Shown: positions 51,757-61,500 of the stretch, in pieces
How positions within the stretch are numbered: position 1 is the stretch's first letter
How the letters are laid out: the number at the start of each line of letters is the position of its first letter
Origin: JAAFIP01 sp043728315
GTDB lineage: Bacteria; Pseudomonadota; Gammaproteobacteria; Burkholderiales; Burkholderiaceae_C
NCBI GenBank assembly: GCA_043728315.1
Contig: JAYTMT010000002.1
Coordinates: forward strand, 1 to 64,000
Direction of reading: 5' to 3'
Length of the DNA: 64,000 nucleotides
Program-made: the position numbers and the translations under genes
Notes under the pieces: generated by a model
Databases searched by the model: none
The model's input: the letters and a program-made list of their open reading frames with translations, nothing else
Told to the model about the DNA's origin: nothing

Positions 51757-53877
51757 ATGAACCACCACCAATTTACCCCATTTGCACGCAGCCTGAGCGC
51801 CATTGCATGGTGTTTGGCCGCCGCAGGCGCAGGCGCGCAAAGCACCGCGCCCGTGCAGGTGCTGCGCAGCACCGAGCTGCGCAGCGACAAAATTCCAAGC
51901 GCTGAAGCCATGGCACAAGTAGCCGCAGGCAGCAGCTTGCAAGTGCTCAGCTTAGAAGGCGGCTGGGCCTATGTGGAGGCGGGCGGCAAACGCGGCTGGG
52001 TGCGCGCATCGGTGCTTAACCTGAGCGCCACCACCAGTGCCGCCGCCGCGCAAGACTCTGCGCGTGGCGCATCGGGCAACACCGCGCTTACGCTGGGTGT
52101 GCGCAGCCTCACGCCGCGGGTGGACCGCCACGCCCTGATCATTGGCGTGGGCGTGTATGCAGACAAAGACACCCCGCCCTTGCCGGGGACCAAAATTGAC
52201 CGCGAATCGGCCACCCAAATTGCGCAAGCCATGCAAGTGCCAGTAGGCAATATTGCCTATCTGCACGACGCTGCAGCCACGGGCGATGCCATCCGCAAAG
52301 CGCTGACTGACCTGAACAGCCGCGTGCAAGACGGCGACAAAGTGTTCATCCATTACAGCGGCCACGGCACGCGCTACAAAGACGATGCCTCCGGAGGCTG
52401 CGTAGAAGCCTTGTTGGCCTACGATGGCGGACAAAAAGGCACGATCACCAACCGCGAGATGGCCGATTTGCTCAAGCCGATTACAGGCAAAACCGACAAG
52501 CTCATGGTGATTTATGATGCCTGCCACTCGGGCGGCCTGATCAAAGCCGATGCACCCCTGCGCTCGCGCGGCATCAGTGTGCTGGGGGATGAAGGCGCGC
52601 TGCGTCCCAAATTCTCCAGCATCACCGAAGAGTGCGGGCGCCCTGTCAACATCAAAACCCGCAACCTCACGGTAGAGCAGGTCAGCAAGGGCGCGCTGCC
52701 CCAAGACATCATCCACATCAGCGCCGCGCGCGACAACGAGATCAGCTTTGACGATGAGTTCAAAGGTGGCTTGGCCACCCAATTTATCCGCGACTGCATG
52801 CTGCGCGATGCCAAAGACCTGGATGGCTCAGGCGCTATCAGTATGAAAGAAGTGCAGATGTGCGCCCAAGAAAAAGTCAACAACCGCATGAAGAACGATG
52901 CCAACTTCAAGGCGCACAACATCACCCTGTCGGGTAACGGCGAGTTCGTGCCAGCATGGTTTAGCCAAGCGGCCATAGCGGCCACTTCTGCGGCAGCACC
53001 TGTTGTGATGGCTGCCGCTATACCCTCGGCGGCTTCTGCCGCCGCCGCGGTGGCGGCCGCCCCAGCAGCTGTGGGAGCGGCCACCTCAGCCGCAGGCGCT
53101 GTGGCTAGCGCCATAGGCGCAGTGGCCTCCACGGCCGCCGCTGTTAAACCCACGGCAACGCCCGCCCCTGTGGTAGCCAGTGCCCCAGCCAGCCCTGCGC
53201 GCCCCCCCACAACAGCCCCTGTCGCCGTGGCTGTTGCACCCCCTGTTCGTCCGCAAACGCCTGCGCCAGCCGTTGCAGCCGCTGCGCAAGTAGCAGCCGC
53301 AGTGGCCGTGCCTGTCGTAGCCGTAGCACCCGTAGCCCCGCCTGCTCTGTCAGGCGAGCAAGCCCTGCGCCAAATGTATGACCAGCGCGATGCCAAGCGC
53401 AATGTGCGCGTGGTCACCAGCAAAGACAAACTCAAAATCGGTGAAGATTCGTTTGACTTTTCCGTGCAGTCCGAAAAAGACGGCTATGTGTATGTGGCCA
53501 TGGCAGGCTCAGACAACAAAAGCATGTATTTGCTGTTTCCTAACGACTTGGACCAAAACAACAAAATAGAAGCAGGCAAACAGCTGCTGCTGCCCCGCCC
53601 CAACTGGCGTTTAAAGGCCAGCGGCCCTGCAGGCACAGACACTATTCTTGTCTTTGTGGCCGACGGTCCACGCGACCTCACCAGCCTTGCTGGCAGCAAA
53701 GCCGGGCCCTTCGTCACATCGCTCAACGACAGCACTGGCCGCGCCCGCCTAGGCGCGCTCATGAGCACCAGCAAAACCGTTACCACCCAAGAGTGCAGCG
53801 GCGCAGCCCGCAAAAACAACCCCCTGTGCTCGGACGCTTATGGTGCTGCGATGATCAGTGTGGAAGAGGTGAAATAG
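51757..53877 (+). CDS. Secreted metacaspase with SH3-like and DUF4384-type domains
   Basis: This is a 706-residue protein. Signal peptide ends at AGAGAQ; SH3-like domain (about 30-90, VLSLEGGWAYVEAGGKRGW); caspase domain (about 120-395) with His203 (HYSGHGTR) and Cys256 (YDACHSGG), closer to eukaryotic-type metacaspases than the other three; an Ala/Pro/Val-rich linker (about 405-530); then a C-terminal DUF4384-like domain (SVQSEKDGYVYVAMAGSDNK; LFPNDLDQNN). The ATG at 51757 has AAGGAG 7 bases upstream; the much longer open frame overlaps the CHASE2 gene. It is followed by repeat copy D and another caspase. Confidence 0.9.
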   Translation: MNHHQFTPFARSLSAIAWCLAAAGAGAQSTAPVQVLRSTELRSDKIPSAEAMAQVAAGSSLQVLSLEGGWAYVEAGGKRGWVRASVLNLSATTSAAAAQDSARGASGNTALTLGVRSLTPRVDRHALIIGVGVYADKDTPPLPGTKIDRESATQIAQAMQVPVGNIAYLHDAAATGDAIRKALTDLNSRVQDGDKVFIHYSGHGTRYKDDASGGCVEALLAYDGGQKGTITNREMADLLKPITGKTDKLMVIYDACHSGGLIKADAPLRSRGISVLGDEGALRPKFSSITEECGRPVNIKTRNLTVEQVSKGALPQDIIHISAARDNEISFDDEFKGGLATQFIRDCMLRDAKDLDGSGAISMKEVQMCAQEKVNNRMKNDANFKAHNITLSGNGEFVPAWFSQAAIAATSAAAPVVMAAAIPSAASAAAAVAAAPAAVGAATSAAGAVASAIGAVASTAAAVKPTATPAPVVASAPASPARPPTTAPVAVAVAPPVRPQTPAPAVAAAAQVAAAVAVPVVAVAPVAPPALSGEQALRQMYDQRDAKRNVRVVTSKDKLKIGEDSFDFSVQSEKDGYVYVAMAGSDNKSMYLLFPNDLDQNNKIEAGKQLLLPRPNWRLKASGPAGTDTILVFVADGPRDLTSLAGSKAGPFVTSLNDSTGRARLGALMSTSKTVTTQECSGAARKNNPLCSDAYGAAMISVEEVK

Positions 53878-53883
53878 GGTAAA

Positions 53884-53943
53884 TTATAAAAAATACTACT
53901 GATGTCATCGTCATATGGTCATAGTGTGCTATTAAATTAATAC
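53884..53943 (+). repeat. Dispersed palindromic repeat, copy D between two metacaspase genes
   Basis: It reads aaaaaatactactgatgtca then tcgtcatatggtcatagtgt, then gctattaaattaatact. It fills the gap before the next caspase gene, ending just ahead of its GAGGAG ribosome-binding site, and may contribute promoter sequence. Confidence 0.9.
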
Positions 53944-53962
53944 TCAAACGAGGAGATAAGCG

Positions 53963-55555
53963 GTGATTCATAAATTCTCAAAACGGCTTGCATGCTTGGC
54001 GGCATCCACGCAAATTTCACGCACTTTGGCCAAATCTGCACTGGCCCTGGCCATCACAGCTTCGCTGCTGCCGCTGTCTGCCCAAGCCCCGGTTGACCTG
54101 CGCATTGCCTTGGTGATTGGCAACGCTGCGTATGCAGGCGCAGCCGCGCTGGCCAACCCTGCCAACGATGCCAAGGCCATGGGCGAGGCGCTGCGCGGCC
54201 TAGGCTTTGCCGTGGTTGAGATCCGCGACGGCAGCCGCGCCCAGATGGCAGAGGCTATAGGCAAGGTGCAAGCAAGCCTCAAAGGCAAGCAAGGCATAGG
54301 CATGCTTTACTACGCAGGCCACGGCCTGCAAGTCGATTGGCGCAACTTCATGGTGCCCATTGATGCCAAGCTGGCCAAAGCCGCCGATGTGCCAGAGCAA
54401 ACCATAGATTTGGGGAGCGTCATCGACGCATTCAAATCAGCTGGCAACCGCATGAACATTGTGGTGCTCGATGCCTGCCGCGACAACCCGTTTGAAACAG
54501 GCGGCAACAAAGTGTCCACAGGCAAAGGCCTAGCACCGCTTGATGCGCCTACGGGCACATTCCTAGCCTATGCCACCGCGCCTGGCAATGTGGCCGAAGA
54601 CGGCGATACCAAAAGCGTGGACGGAAAAGCAGGCAATGGCCTGTACACCCAATTTTTATTGCAAGAGCTCAAAAAACCAGCAGCCAAAATCGAAGACGTG
54701 TTCAAGCGTGTGCGCCTGAACGTGCGCCAAAAATCCGAAGGCAGACAAATCCCGTGGGAGTCCACCAGTTTAGAAGACGACTTTTATTTCAACGCAGGCC
54801 TCAAGTCCACGCAAAAAGAATCCGACAGCGACAAAGAAAAAGCCTTTGCACTAGAAAAAGCCGATTGGGACAAGATCAAAGACAGCAAAGCGGCCAACGA
54901 CTTTTATGCGTTTTTGCAGAAATACCCCAGTGGTTTTATTACCGAGCAGGCGCAATTCAAAGTAGAGCAACTTCAAAAGGCGCAAACAAACGCGGTTGCT
55001 AATCGCGACGGTGTGACCCCAATTGCCGCCAGCGCACGCAGATTTCGTCTGGGCGACGAGACAGAATTGGACATCATTGACGGATTTACCAAACTGAGTC
55101 GCCGAGTGAAAATAACGGTGGTTAAGGCCAATGACGAAGAAGTTGAACTTAGCGCAGGACAGATTTGGGGGCAAACAGGTACATTGCTGAAAAATAACTT
55201 TGGCACGCACAGCCCCGGCATTTTGATTTCCCCATCAGATTTGGCATTAGGTAAGCGTTGGAAAACCGCTTTTCAAACCAAAAGACCAGATGGTGTACTG
55301 GAAACCTCGTTTTGGGAATACCACGCAAAAGCATACGAGACGATTACTGTGCCGCAAGGGACATTCAAGGCGATCTATGTAGTTGGCAGTGGTCAGGCGC
55401 GCTGGCCTAATGGCATCACCCATTTAGAGGCCAAGTCGTGGTTTGATCCCGTTAGTTTGCGCAGGCTGCGTCACGAAAGTATTTTTCGCAACAGCGGAAA
55501 AATTACCCATTTTCAAATCATTGATTCGGTGTCTTTTAAACAAGGCGCGGGTTGA
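53963..55555 (+). CDS. Secreted caspase-family protease, paralogue of the 9-kb gene
   Basis: This is a 530-residue protein. Signal peptide ends LLPLSAQA; caspase domain (about 45-280) begins ALVIGNAAY; dyad His120 (YYAGHGLQ) and Cys172 (LDACRDNPF). The helical linker KADWDKIKDSKAANDFYAF and the C-terminal beta domain (about 355-525, ITVPQGTFKAIYVV and WFDPVSLRRL) follow the same plan as the protein at 9074. It starts with GTG, supported by GAGGAG 6-7 bases before. A decayed relative follows immediately. Confidence 0.9.
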   Translation: MIHKFSKRLACLAASTQISRTLAKSALALAITASLLPLSAQAPVDLRIALVIGNAAYAGAAALANPANDAKAMGEALRGLGFAVVEIRDGSRAQMAEAIGKVQASLKGKQGIGMLYYAGHGLQVDWRNFMVPIDAKLAKAADVPEQTIDLGSVIDAFKSAGNRMNIVVLDACRDNPFETGGNKVSTGKGLAPLDAPTGTFLAYATAPGNVAEDGDTKSVDGKAGNGLYTQFLLQELKKPAAKIEDVFKRVRLNVRQKSEGRQIPWESTSLEDDFYFNAGLKSTQKESDSDKEKAFALEKADWDKIKDSKAANDFYAFLQKYPSGFITEQAQFKVEQLQKAQTNAVANRDGVTPIAASARRFRLGDETELDIIDGFTKLSRRVKITVVKANDEEVELSAGQIWGQTGTLLKNNFGTHSPGILISPSDLALGKRWKTAFQTKRPDGVLETSFWEYHAKAYETITVPQGTFKAIYVVGSGQARWPNGITHLEAKSWFDPVSLRRLRHESIFRNSGKITHFQIIDSVSFKQGAG

Positions 55556-55591
55556 TACATTAGCCCAAAATACATCCATCTTTTTTACATA

Positions 55592-55845
55592 ATGCCTCAA
55601 AAAACTCCCCCCTTAGCTAGTGCTGCCGATACCGAACGCGACGCTTTAGAGTTGCGCACTCGTAAGCTGCAAGTGCGTGCTGCGTTACGCGCCAAGCATG
55701 CAGAGCGCTCCGCACGCGCAGCTTCTTGTGCCAGCATGGTTGGCATATTACCCAAACCAAGTGACCAGTGCAGAACCTTGGTTATCGGCAACGCCTACTC
55801 AGGCAAGGCTGCTTTGGCCAACGATGCCTAGGCCATGGGCGCGGG
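55592..55845 (+). pseudogene. Remnant of a further metacaspase gene
   Basis: A frame from 55592 ends LVIGNAYSGKAALANDA at a TAG, followed by AMGAG. This matches VIGNAAYAGAAALANPANDAKAMGE of the intact neighbour with a 9-base deletion and an AAG-to-TAG change. Homology stops where the EamA gene ends, so the rest has been lost. The N-terminal stretch (charged, Ala/Arg-rich) does not look like the usual signal peptide. The two ends are not well defined. Confidence 0.75.
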
Positions 55846-55858
55846 GAGTACTGCTGGG

Positions 55859-56782
55859 CTATTTGGTTCGACTTCCCATCACCGCCGCGCCCACTATCAG
55901 CAAGGTGGCGATGGCAATGCTCCAATTGAGCGCCCTGCCCGTGGCCAGCATCAGCAGCACGGTGGAGGCCACAGGAGTGGCGTAGCTCAAAATACCGATT
56001 TGCCGCGCATCGCCCAACTTGAGCGCTTTGTCCCACAAAAAGAAGGCGGCGCCAAGCGGGCCCAAACCCATCACAGCCATCAAGCCCCAGTCTTGCCCGC
56101 TTAGCGCCGTGCGCGGCTCTAGCGCTGCGTGGCACAGCAGGGATAACAGGCCGCTGACGAGGCCAAACAGACCAATGGCAGCAGTGGGAAAGCTGCGCCC
56201 TGTGCTGGCCAAACGCTTGGTCATGAGTGAGTAGCTGGCCCAAATGAAGGCTGAGCCGAGTGCGGGGATGTAGCCCCAAGCAAAGCCAGAGAGCGCACCT
56301 GAAGGCACACCGACAGAAGCGCCTGCTGCAGCGCCGCCAGACGCACCCACCGACAAGCCCGCCACTGCACCACTGCTAGCGCCAAGTATGGCGATACAAG
56401 CTCCCGCAAACCCGATCAAGGCGGCGGCCACATGCGCCGTTGAAAGGCGCACGCCAGCCAAAAACAGCGGCGCAAGCACCACTATGAAAAGTGGCCACAA
56501 GTAGTTGACCAAATTGGCCTCCACCGCTGGTGCGTGGCGCAGGGCAATAAAGAGCAAAAAGTGGAAACCAAACAGCCCGTAAATGCCCAAGGCCAACACG
56601 CCTTTAGACACCCGCCATTGCCTAAAAAATGGCCAAGCGGGGATGCTGCCAATCAAAAGCGCAATGCCAGTGAGCAAAAACGGCGGTACATGCTTGAGTG
56701 CCAAACCCAGCACAGCCAGTGACGACCACAGCGCGATGGCGCAGGCGGCCAGAAAAATGGGTGAAGACAGAAGTTTTTTCAT
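55859..56782 (-). CDS. EamA/DMT-family transporter
   Basis: This is a 307-residue membrane protein with about ten transmembrane helices. LVNYLWPLFIVVLAPLFLAG, AALIGFAGACIAILGASSGA and IPALGSAFIWASYSLMTKRL are typical of EamA repeats. Exports or imports a small metabolite, identity unknown. A Gly/Ala/Ser-rich low-complexity loop lies between the two halves. Its 3' end abuts the caspase remnant. Confidence 0.9.
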   Translation of the reverse strand: MKKLLSSPIFLAACAIALWSSLAVLGLALKHVPPFLLTGIALLIGSIPAWPFFRQWRVSKGVLALGIYGLFGFHFLLFIALRHAPAVEANLVNYLWPLFIVVLAPLFLAGVRLSTAHVAAALIGFAGACIAILGASSGAVAGLSVGASGGAAAGASVGVPSGALSGFAWGYIPALGSAFIWASYSLMTKRLASTGRSFPTAAIGLFGLVSGLLSLLCHAALEPRTALSGQDWGLMAVMGLGPLGAAFFLWDKALKLGDARQIGILSYATPVASTVLLMLATGRALNWSIAIATLLIVGAAVMGSRTK

Positions 56783-56858
56783 GAATATATTTTTGCGTTT
56801 TGCGCATCTTTTTTGCGCTTTTAGCGTTACCTAAATCCGTGCTGATCCTAACGCCCAA

Positions 56859-58424
56859 TCAAAGCCCCGCGAAATTACTTTGCAGCCGCTGCACATTCAC
56901 CACGCACACCGCACGCAGCTCGGCGCTGATGCTGCCAAGCGCCTGTGCGCGCTGCCAATAGCCAATCGCCCACTCCCGTGCCAGCGCGGCCTCGGCGGCG
57001 TAGCCTGCGGGCAGATGCTGCGGGCGAATCGGCTGGGCATCGAGCGTGCCGGTGTGGATGCTGGGCCGCCACTGCATGGGCAGCATGTCGTACACGGGGG
57101 TGATGCGAAACTGCGGCCTGTGCACATCGGCCACAAAGAATGACAAGTTGCCAAAATGCATGTCGGTGTTGCCAATATAGTGGCCAAACCTGTAAATCAG
57201 CGCGACTTGGCGCAAGTCTTCAGCGGGCAGCAGTTTGAGCGCCACCAAGGCTTCACAAGTAGCCACCCAGTGCTGGCGCGGCGTATTCACAAATGCATCG
57301 TGCACGGCCGACGCGGCCACCACATGGCGTTTGCCCGCTGTGCCCATGCGGTCAAAGCGCTGGGACTCTAGGTAGCTGCGCTGGGCGCTTTCTAGCACCC
57401 GCGTGTGGGCGCAGGCAATGCCGTGGCCACGTAGCACTTCGTTGGCCAAGTGCTCTAGGTGCAGCAAATCATGCCAGCGCTCGCCAAAAGGCGTGCCGCG
57501 TGGGGGCGTGTATTTGACGATGGCATGGATGTGTGGCGTGGTGGCTGAGGGTTGGGATGGCGCGCCTTCTTGCGCGGCCTGCAATGGCGGGGATTGCAAG
57601 CTGGTTTGCAAGCGCACGACAAACTTGGGTTGCTCACCGCCTGCGGATGAGCCCGCAGGCAGGCGCGTTCCAGTTTGCGCGGCCAGCGCGTCGTAATAGG
57701 TGGGCAAAAGCGGGTCGGCGCTGTTTAACCAGCTGCTGTCGGGTTCGCCGCCCAATGGACTGATTAGTACGCCACTTATTGGGCCGCTTCGCGCGCCAAG
57801 GCTTGATGCAGCATGGCCCAAGCCAGCGCCTGCTGGCGCGCTGCGGCGCGTGCCCAACTCCAGCGCGCCGGGCGGGTCGGTGGCGTGGTTGGCGGCTATG
57901 TAGAGCACTTGCTCGGTAGTCCAAGCGTCTGGGTCAGGCGGAAAATCAGGCCGCAAGGTGGTGTATTGCCTGCCCAAAAAGCCCTGTGGCCGCAGCCCTG
58001 CCAAAAACCAGGGCAGCGCCTTGTTGCCCAGCCATTCACCCCATGGTTGAGCCGCTGGCGCGGGTGACGGGCCGGGGCGCTGTAGCGCAGTGGGCAGACT
58101 GCGAAGCAGCTGCACTGCACTGCGCACATGCACATCACCGTTGTGCAAAAAACTTAAAGTCCCAAAGGCTTGCGCTGCACCACCATCACCCGTCCAATAC
58201 AAGCTTTGCTTAGCGGGCAGGCCAAGAATAGGCTGGGTGAGCGCATAGCGCGTACTGCGCGCCGCGCCCAGCTTGCACACCCTGCTGCCCAGCGCTTGCA
58301 ATGCCAAAGAAATGCTCGGCTGGCTCTTGCCCGTGGCCGCTTGCAGCTGCGCCGCCGTCAACGCAGGCGCTTGTGCCAGCAGGCCGAGCAGGCTGTCTGT
58401 GAGGGTGTTGTCAACAGGATTCAT
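56859..58424 (-). CDS. yjjJ: HipA-family kinase-like protein, YjjJ type
   Basis: This is a 521-residue protein: an N-terminal winged helix-like segment (LTAAQLQAATGKSQPSISLA) followed by a HipA-like kinase fold. VKYTPPRGTPFGERWHDLLH contains the ATP-binding lysine region, and HYIGNTDMHFGNLSFF the catalytic N-D-H segment; TPVYDMLP supplies the metal aspartate. YjjJ-type proteins work as toxins on their own DNA-binding domain. No HipB antitoxin is adjacent, consistent with that. AGATACTT motifs upstream may be its operators. Confidence 0.85.
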   Translation of the reverse strand: MNPVDNTLTDSLLGLLAQAPALTAAQLQAATGKSQPSISLALQALGSRVCKLGAARSTRYALTQPILGLPAKQSLYWTGDGGAAQAFGTLSFLHNGDVHVRSAVQLLRSLPTALQRPGPSPAPAAQPWGEWLGNKALPWFLAGLRPQGFLGRQYTTLRPDFPPDPDAWTTEQVLYIAANHATDPPGALELGTRRSAPAGAGLGHAASSLGARSGPISGVLISPLGGEPDSSWLNSADPLLPTYYDALAAQTGTRLPAGSSAGGEQPKFVVRLQTSLQSPPLQAAQEGAPSQPSATTPHIHAIVKYTPPRGTPFGERWHDLLHLEHLANEVLRGHGIACAHTRVLESAQRSYLESQRFDRMGTAGKRHVVAASAVHDAFVNTPRQHWVATCEALVALKLLPAEDLRQVALIYRFGHYIGNTDMHFGNLSFFVADVHRPQFRITPVYDMLPMQWRPSIHTGTLDAQPIRPQHLPAGYAAEAALAREWAIGYWQRAQALGSISAELRAVCVVNVQRLQSNFAGL

Positions 58425-58428
58425 TAAT

Positions 58429-58501
58429 AGATACTTTTTTATAAGTATCTGTCAATAATCAAATTTTGTCAAATTTTTAATAAATAAATTAATAGATACT
58501 T
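58429..58501 (-). promoter_or_regulatory. AGATACTT operator-like repeats upstream of yjjJ
   Basis: AGATACTT (58429-58436) and AAGTATCT (58443-58450) form a perfect inverted pair just before the yjjJ start. A third AGATACTT, inside the longer direct repeat ttaatagatactt, lies at 58494-58501. The 90-base gap is very AT-rich. The pattern suggests autorepression through the winged-helix segment. Confidence 0.5.
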
Positions 58502-58513
58502 CAATTGAACCAC

Positions 58514-61500
58514 CTAGCGCACCGCATGCAGTGGCTTGAGCAGTTCGGCCAAATCGTTTTCGGTAAACAAGGGTTGTTTGCGTGCGGCGGCATCGCTGTA
58601 CATGCTTTCGGCCAGCTGGGCTTTGCGCTCTTGCAGTTGCAGCATGCGCTCCTCAATCGTGCCTTGGGCTACCAATTTGTAAACCATGACTTGCTGGGTT
58701 TGGCCAATGCGGTGGGCGCGGTCAGTGGCTTGGTTTTCCACCGCTGGATTCCACCAGGGGTCGTAGTGAATCACGGTGTCGGCCTGCGTGAGGTTGAGCC
58801 CCACACCGCCCGCTTTGAGGCTGATTAAAAACAAGGGCACTTCGCCGCTGGTAAAGCGCGTGATGATGGCATCGCGTTTTTGGCTTTGACCCGTAAGCTT
58901 GACCCAAGGGATGGACTGCTTGGCCAGCTCTTCTTCAATCAATTCGAGCATGCTGGTAAATTGCGAAAAAAGCAGCACTTTGCGGCCTTGGGCCAGCAGC
59001 TGGGGCAGCAGCTCCATCAGCAGTTCGAGTTTGGCCGACTGTTTGATTTTTTTGGCGGACGCGGTGGGCACCAAGCGCGGGTCGCAGCAGACTTGGCGCA
59101 GCTTGAGCAAAGCATCGAGCACTTGAATTTGCGAGCGCGCCAAGCCTTTGTTGGCCAGCGCTTCCTGCACGGCTTTTTCGGTGGTTAGGCGGATGGTTTC
59201 GTACAAATTGGCCTGCTTGTCGCCCAGCTCTACGCTGGTGATGCTGGTTTGCTTGTCCGGCAGCTCGGTGGCCACCTCACGTTTGGCGCGGCGCAGCATG
59301 AAGGGCGTGACGCGGCGGCGCAGGTGCGCCAAACGTGCCGTGTCGCCGTGTTTTTCAATGGGGGTGCGAAACAACTCTTTGAAGCGCGTTTGGCTGCCCA
59401 AAAACCCTGGCATCAGAAAATGGAACAAGCTCCACAATTCGCCCAAATGGTTTTCCATGGGCGTGCCCGACAGGCACAGGCGGTGGCGGGTATTGAGCTG
59501 GCCAGCGGCTTGCGCGGCGAAGGTGTGGGCGTTTTTGATGTTTTGCGCCTCATCGAGCACCACCAAGTGCCAAGCTTGCTTAGCCCAGTGCTCAGAATCA
59601 CGCGCCAGCAGTGAATAGGAGGTGATGAGGATGTCTTGTTTGCCAATGTGCGCCGCGTCTTCATGCCGCTCAGCACCGTGCCAGATCAAGCTGGTAAGTG
59701 CGGGTGTGAAGCGCCCAATTTCGCGCTGCCAGTTGCCCAGCACGCTCACGGGGGCCACGATCAACACAGGCAAATCCAAGCGCCCAGCGGCTTTTTCGGC
59801 GGCTATGTGTACCAAGGTTTGCAGGGTTTTGCCCAGCCCCATGTCGTCGGCCAAAATGCCAGATAACTGGTGGGTGCGCAAAAATTGCAGCCAATTGAGG
59901 CCCTGCTGCTGGTAGGGGCGCAGCTGGGCATTGACACCATCGGGCAACGCCACCTCGGGCATTGTGTCCACGCCATGGAGCTGCTGCACCATGAGGCGCA
60001 AACTATCCGCCCCCGCCCATACCGCACCAGCGCCCAGCGATGCGCCCATTTGCAATGCCTCAAAGCGCGACAGCCGCAGCGTATCAGCGCCCGCTGCAAT
60101 GGGCCGGTCACCCACCAGCTCGATCAAGGCTTGCAGCCAAGGCCGCAGTGGCTCGGTGGGCAGGCGCAGGTATTGGCCCTCTGGCGTTGGCAAATACACA
60201 TAGGTTGGCAGCTGTAGGCTGGTGCTTTCATCGCTAGTGGCTTGCGCAATGCCGTCTGGCCCAGACGCACTGCGGTGCACCACGGTTTGCAGCTGCGCCA
60301 GCAAGCTGGGGAGCATGGGCAAAATGTTGTGGCGCTGGCCGTTGATGCTGATGCCCAGCGACAGGTCAAACCATGGCGACTGGCTGTCGTCCGTGCCGGC
60401 CAAATCTGCACTGCCTTGGCCCGCAAGCTGCACATGCAGGTCGTCTGCGCGTTTGATCCAGTCTTGCAAGTTGGGCTCTAATGTGATCTCAAAGCCCAGC
60501 GCCCGAAGCTGGGCGTAGTCGCTGTCGGCCCACGCTAGCCACTGCGGCAATTGCGCACTGGGCGTGAAGGCCAAGCTGAAGTGGCCTCGGGCATCGCCCG
60601 CTAGCCCCAGGGCAATCAGGCGGCTGATGCTGCTTTGCTCAAAGGCCATGTCGCGGTGCAGCAGCCAGCGCTCGCTGGGCGCTGCTGCAGCGCCGCTGAG
60701 CGCCGCATCTTTTTCAATGACGATGGGGTTGGCCAAGCTTTGGGTGAAATGCGCCACGGCCCCGTAGTCAAAGCGCAGGGTGGCCATCAGGGGGCCAAAG
60801 CGCGCCACATCATGGGCGGCTACTGCGGCAATGTGCAAGCGCGCCGTGGGCGTGATGCCTTGCAACACCTGCGGCGGGTGCATCACGGGCGGCAGGGGCA
60901 GGCCAGCCAAGCGGCGCAAAAAGCTGGTTTCATGCTTGGCAAAAGCCGACTGCGGAATCGGTGGTGCTTTGACCAGCAAGGCCAAATGCGCACTGGATAC
61001 GCCGGGCATCTCTAGCAAGCCATACTCACCGCTGTCGATATCTATGTACATGGGCGGCGTGTTGAAATACCAGCGCTCGTGCACTTGCGCTTTGCTGCGG
61101 TCTGGGCTCAAAGCCCACGAAGGCTCGGTGGATTTTAAGTTGGTCACCTCGTTCCACTTCCAGGCCATGGGGCGTGGCGCACCTGTTTGCATGGCTGCGC
61201 CTAGGCTGCGCTCTTGCTCGCAAAAAAACAAATGCCCGCTGCTGGCGGCCAACTGCATGGCCAGCACCCCAGTTGAGCCAGCCAGCACGCATTGGTGCTC
61301 CGAAAGGTTGCTGTAATAGTATTGCGCGCCGGACATGCTTTTCACCAAGCGCTGGATATCTGCAGCCAATGGGCTGGTTTTTTCTCGGTCGTAATAGGGG
61401 ATGGTTTTGAGTTTAGACCAGTTGCCGTTGCGCAAGCGTTTGGCGATGCCCATGGTGAGGTTTAGCACCTCGTAGTGGTCCACATGCTTGGCGCTGAGTG

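Noticed and set aside
53041..53340. Ala/Pro/Val-rich stretch in the metacaspase at 51757 as a nucleotide repeat or frameshift
   Set aside because: The frame stays open and both flanking domains are in frame; it is a low-complexity linker.
52512..53435. Minus-strand Ala/Thr/Gly-rich open frame
   Set aside because: It mirrors the GC-rich linker of the metacaspase and has no recognisable domain.
56859..58513. HipBA toxin-antitoxin operon
   Set aside because: No HipB-like gene is found; the HipA protein is of the YjjJ type with its own N-terminal DNA-binding segment.
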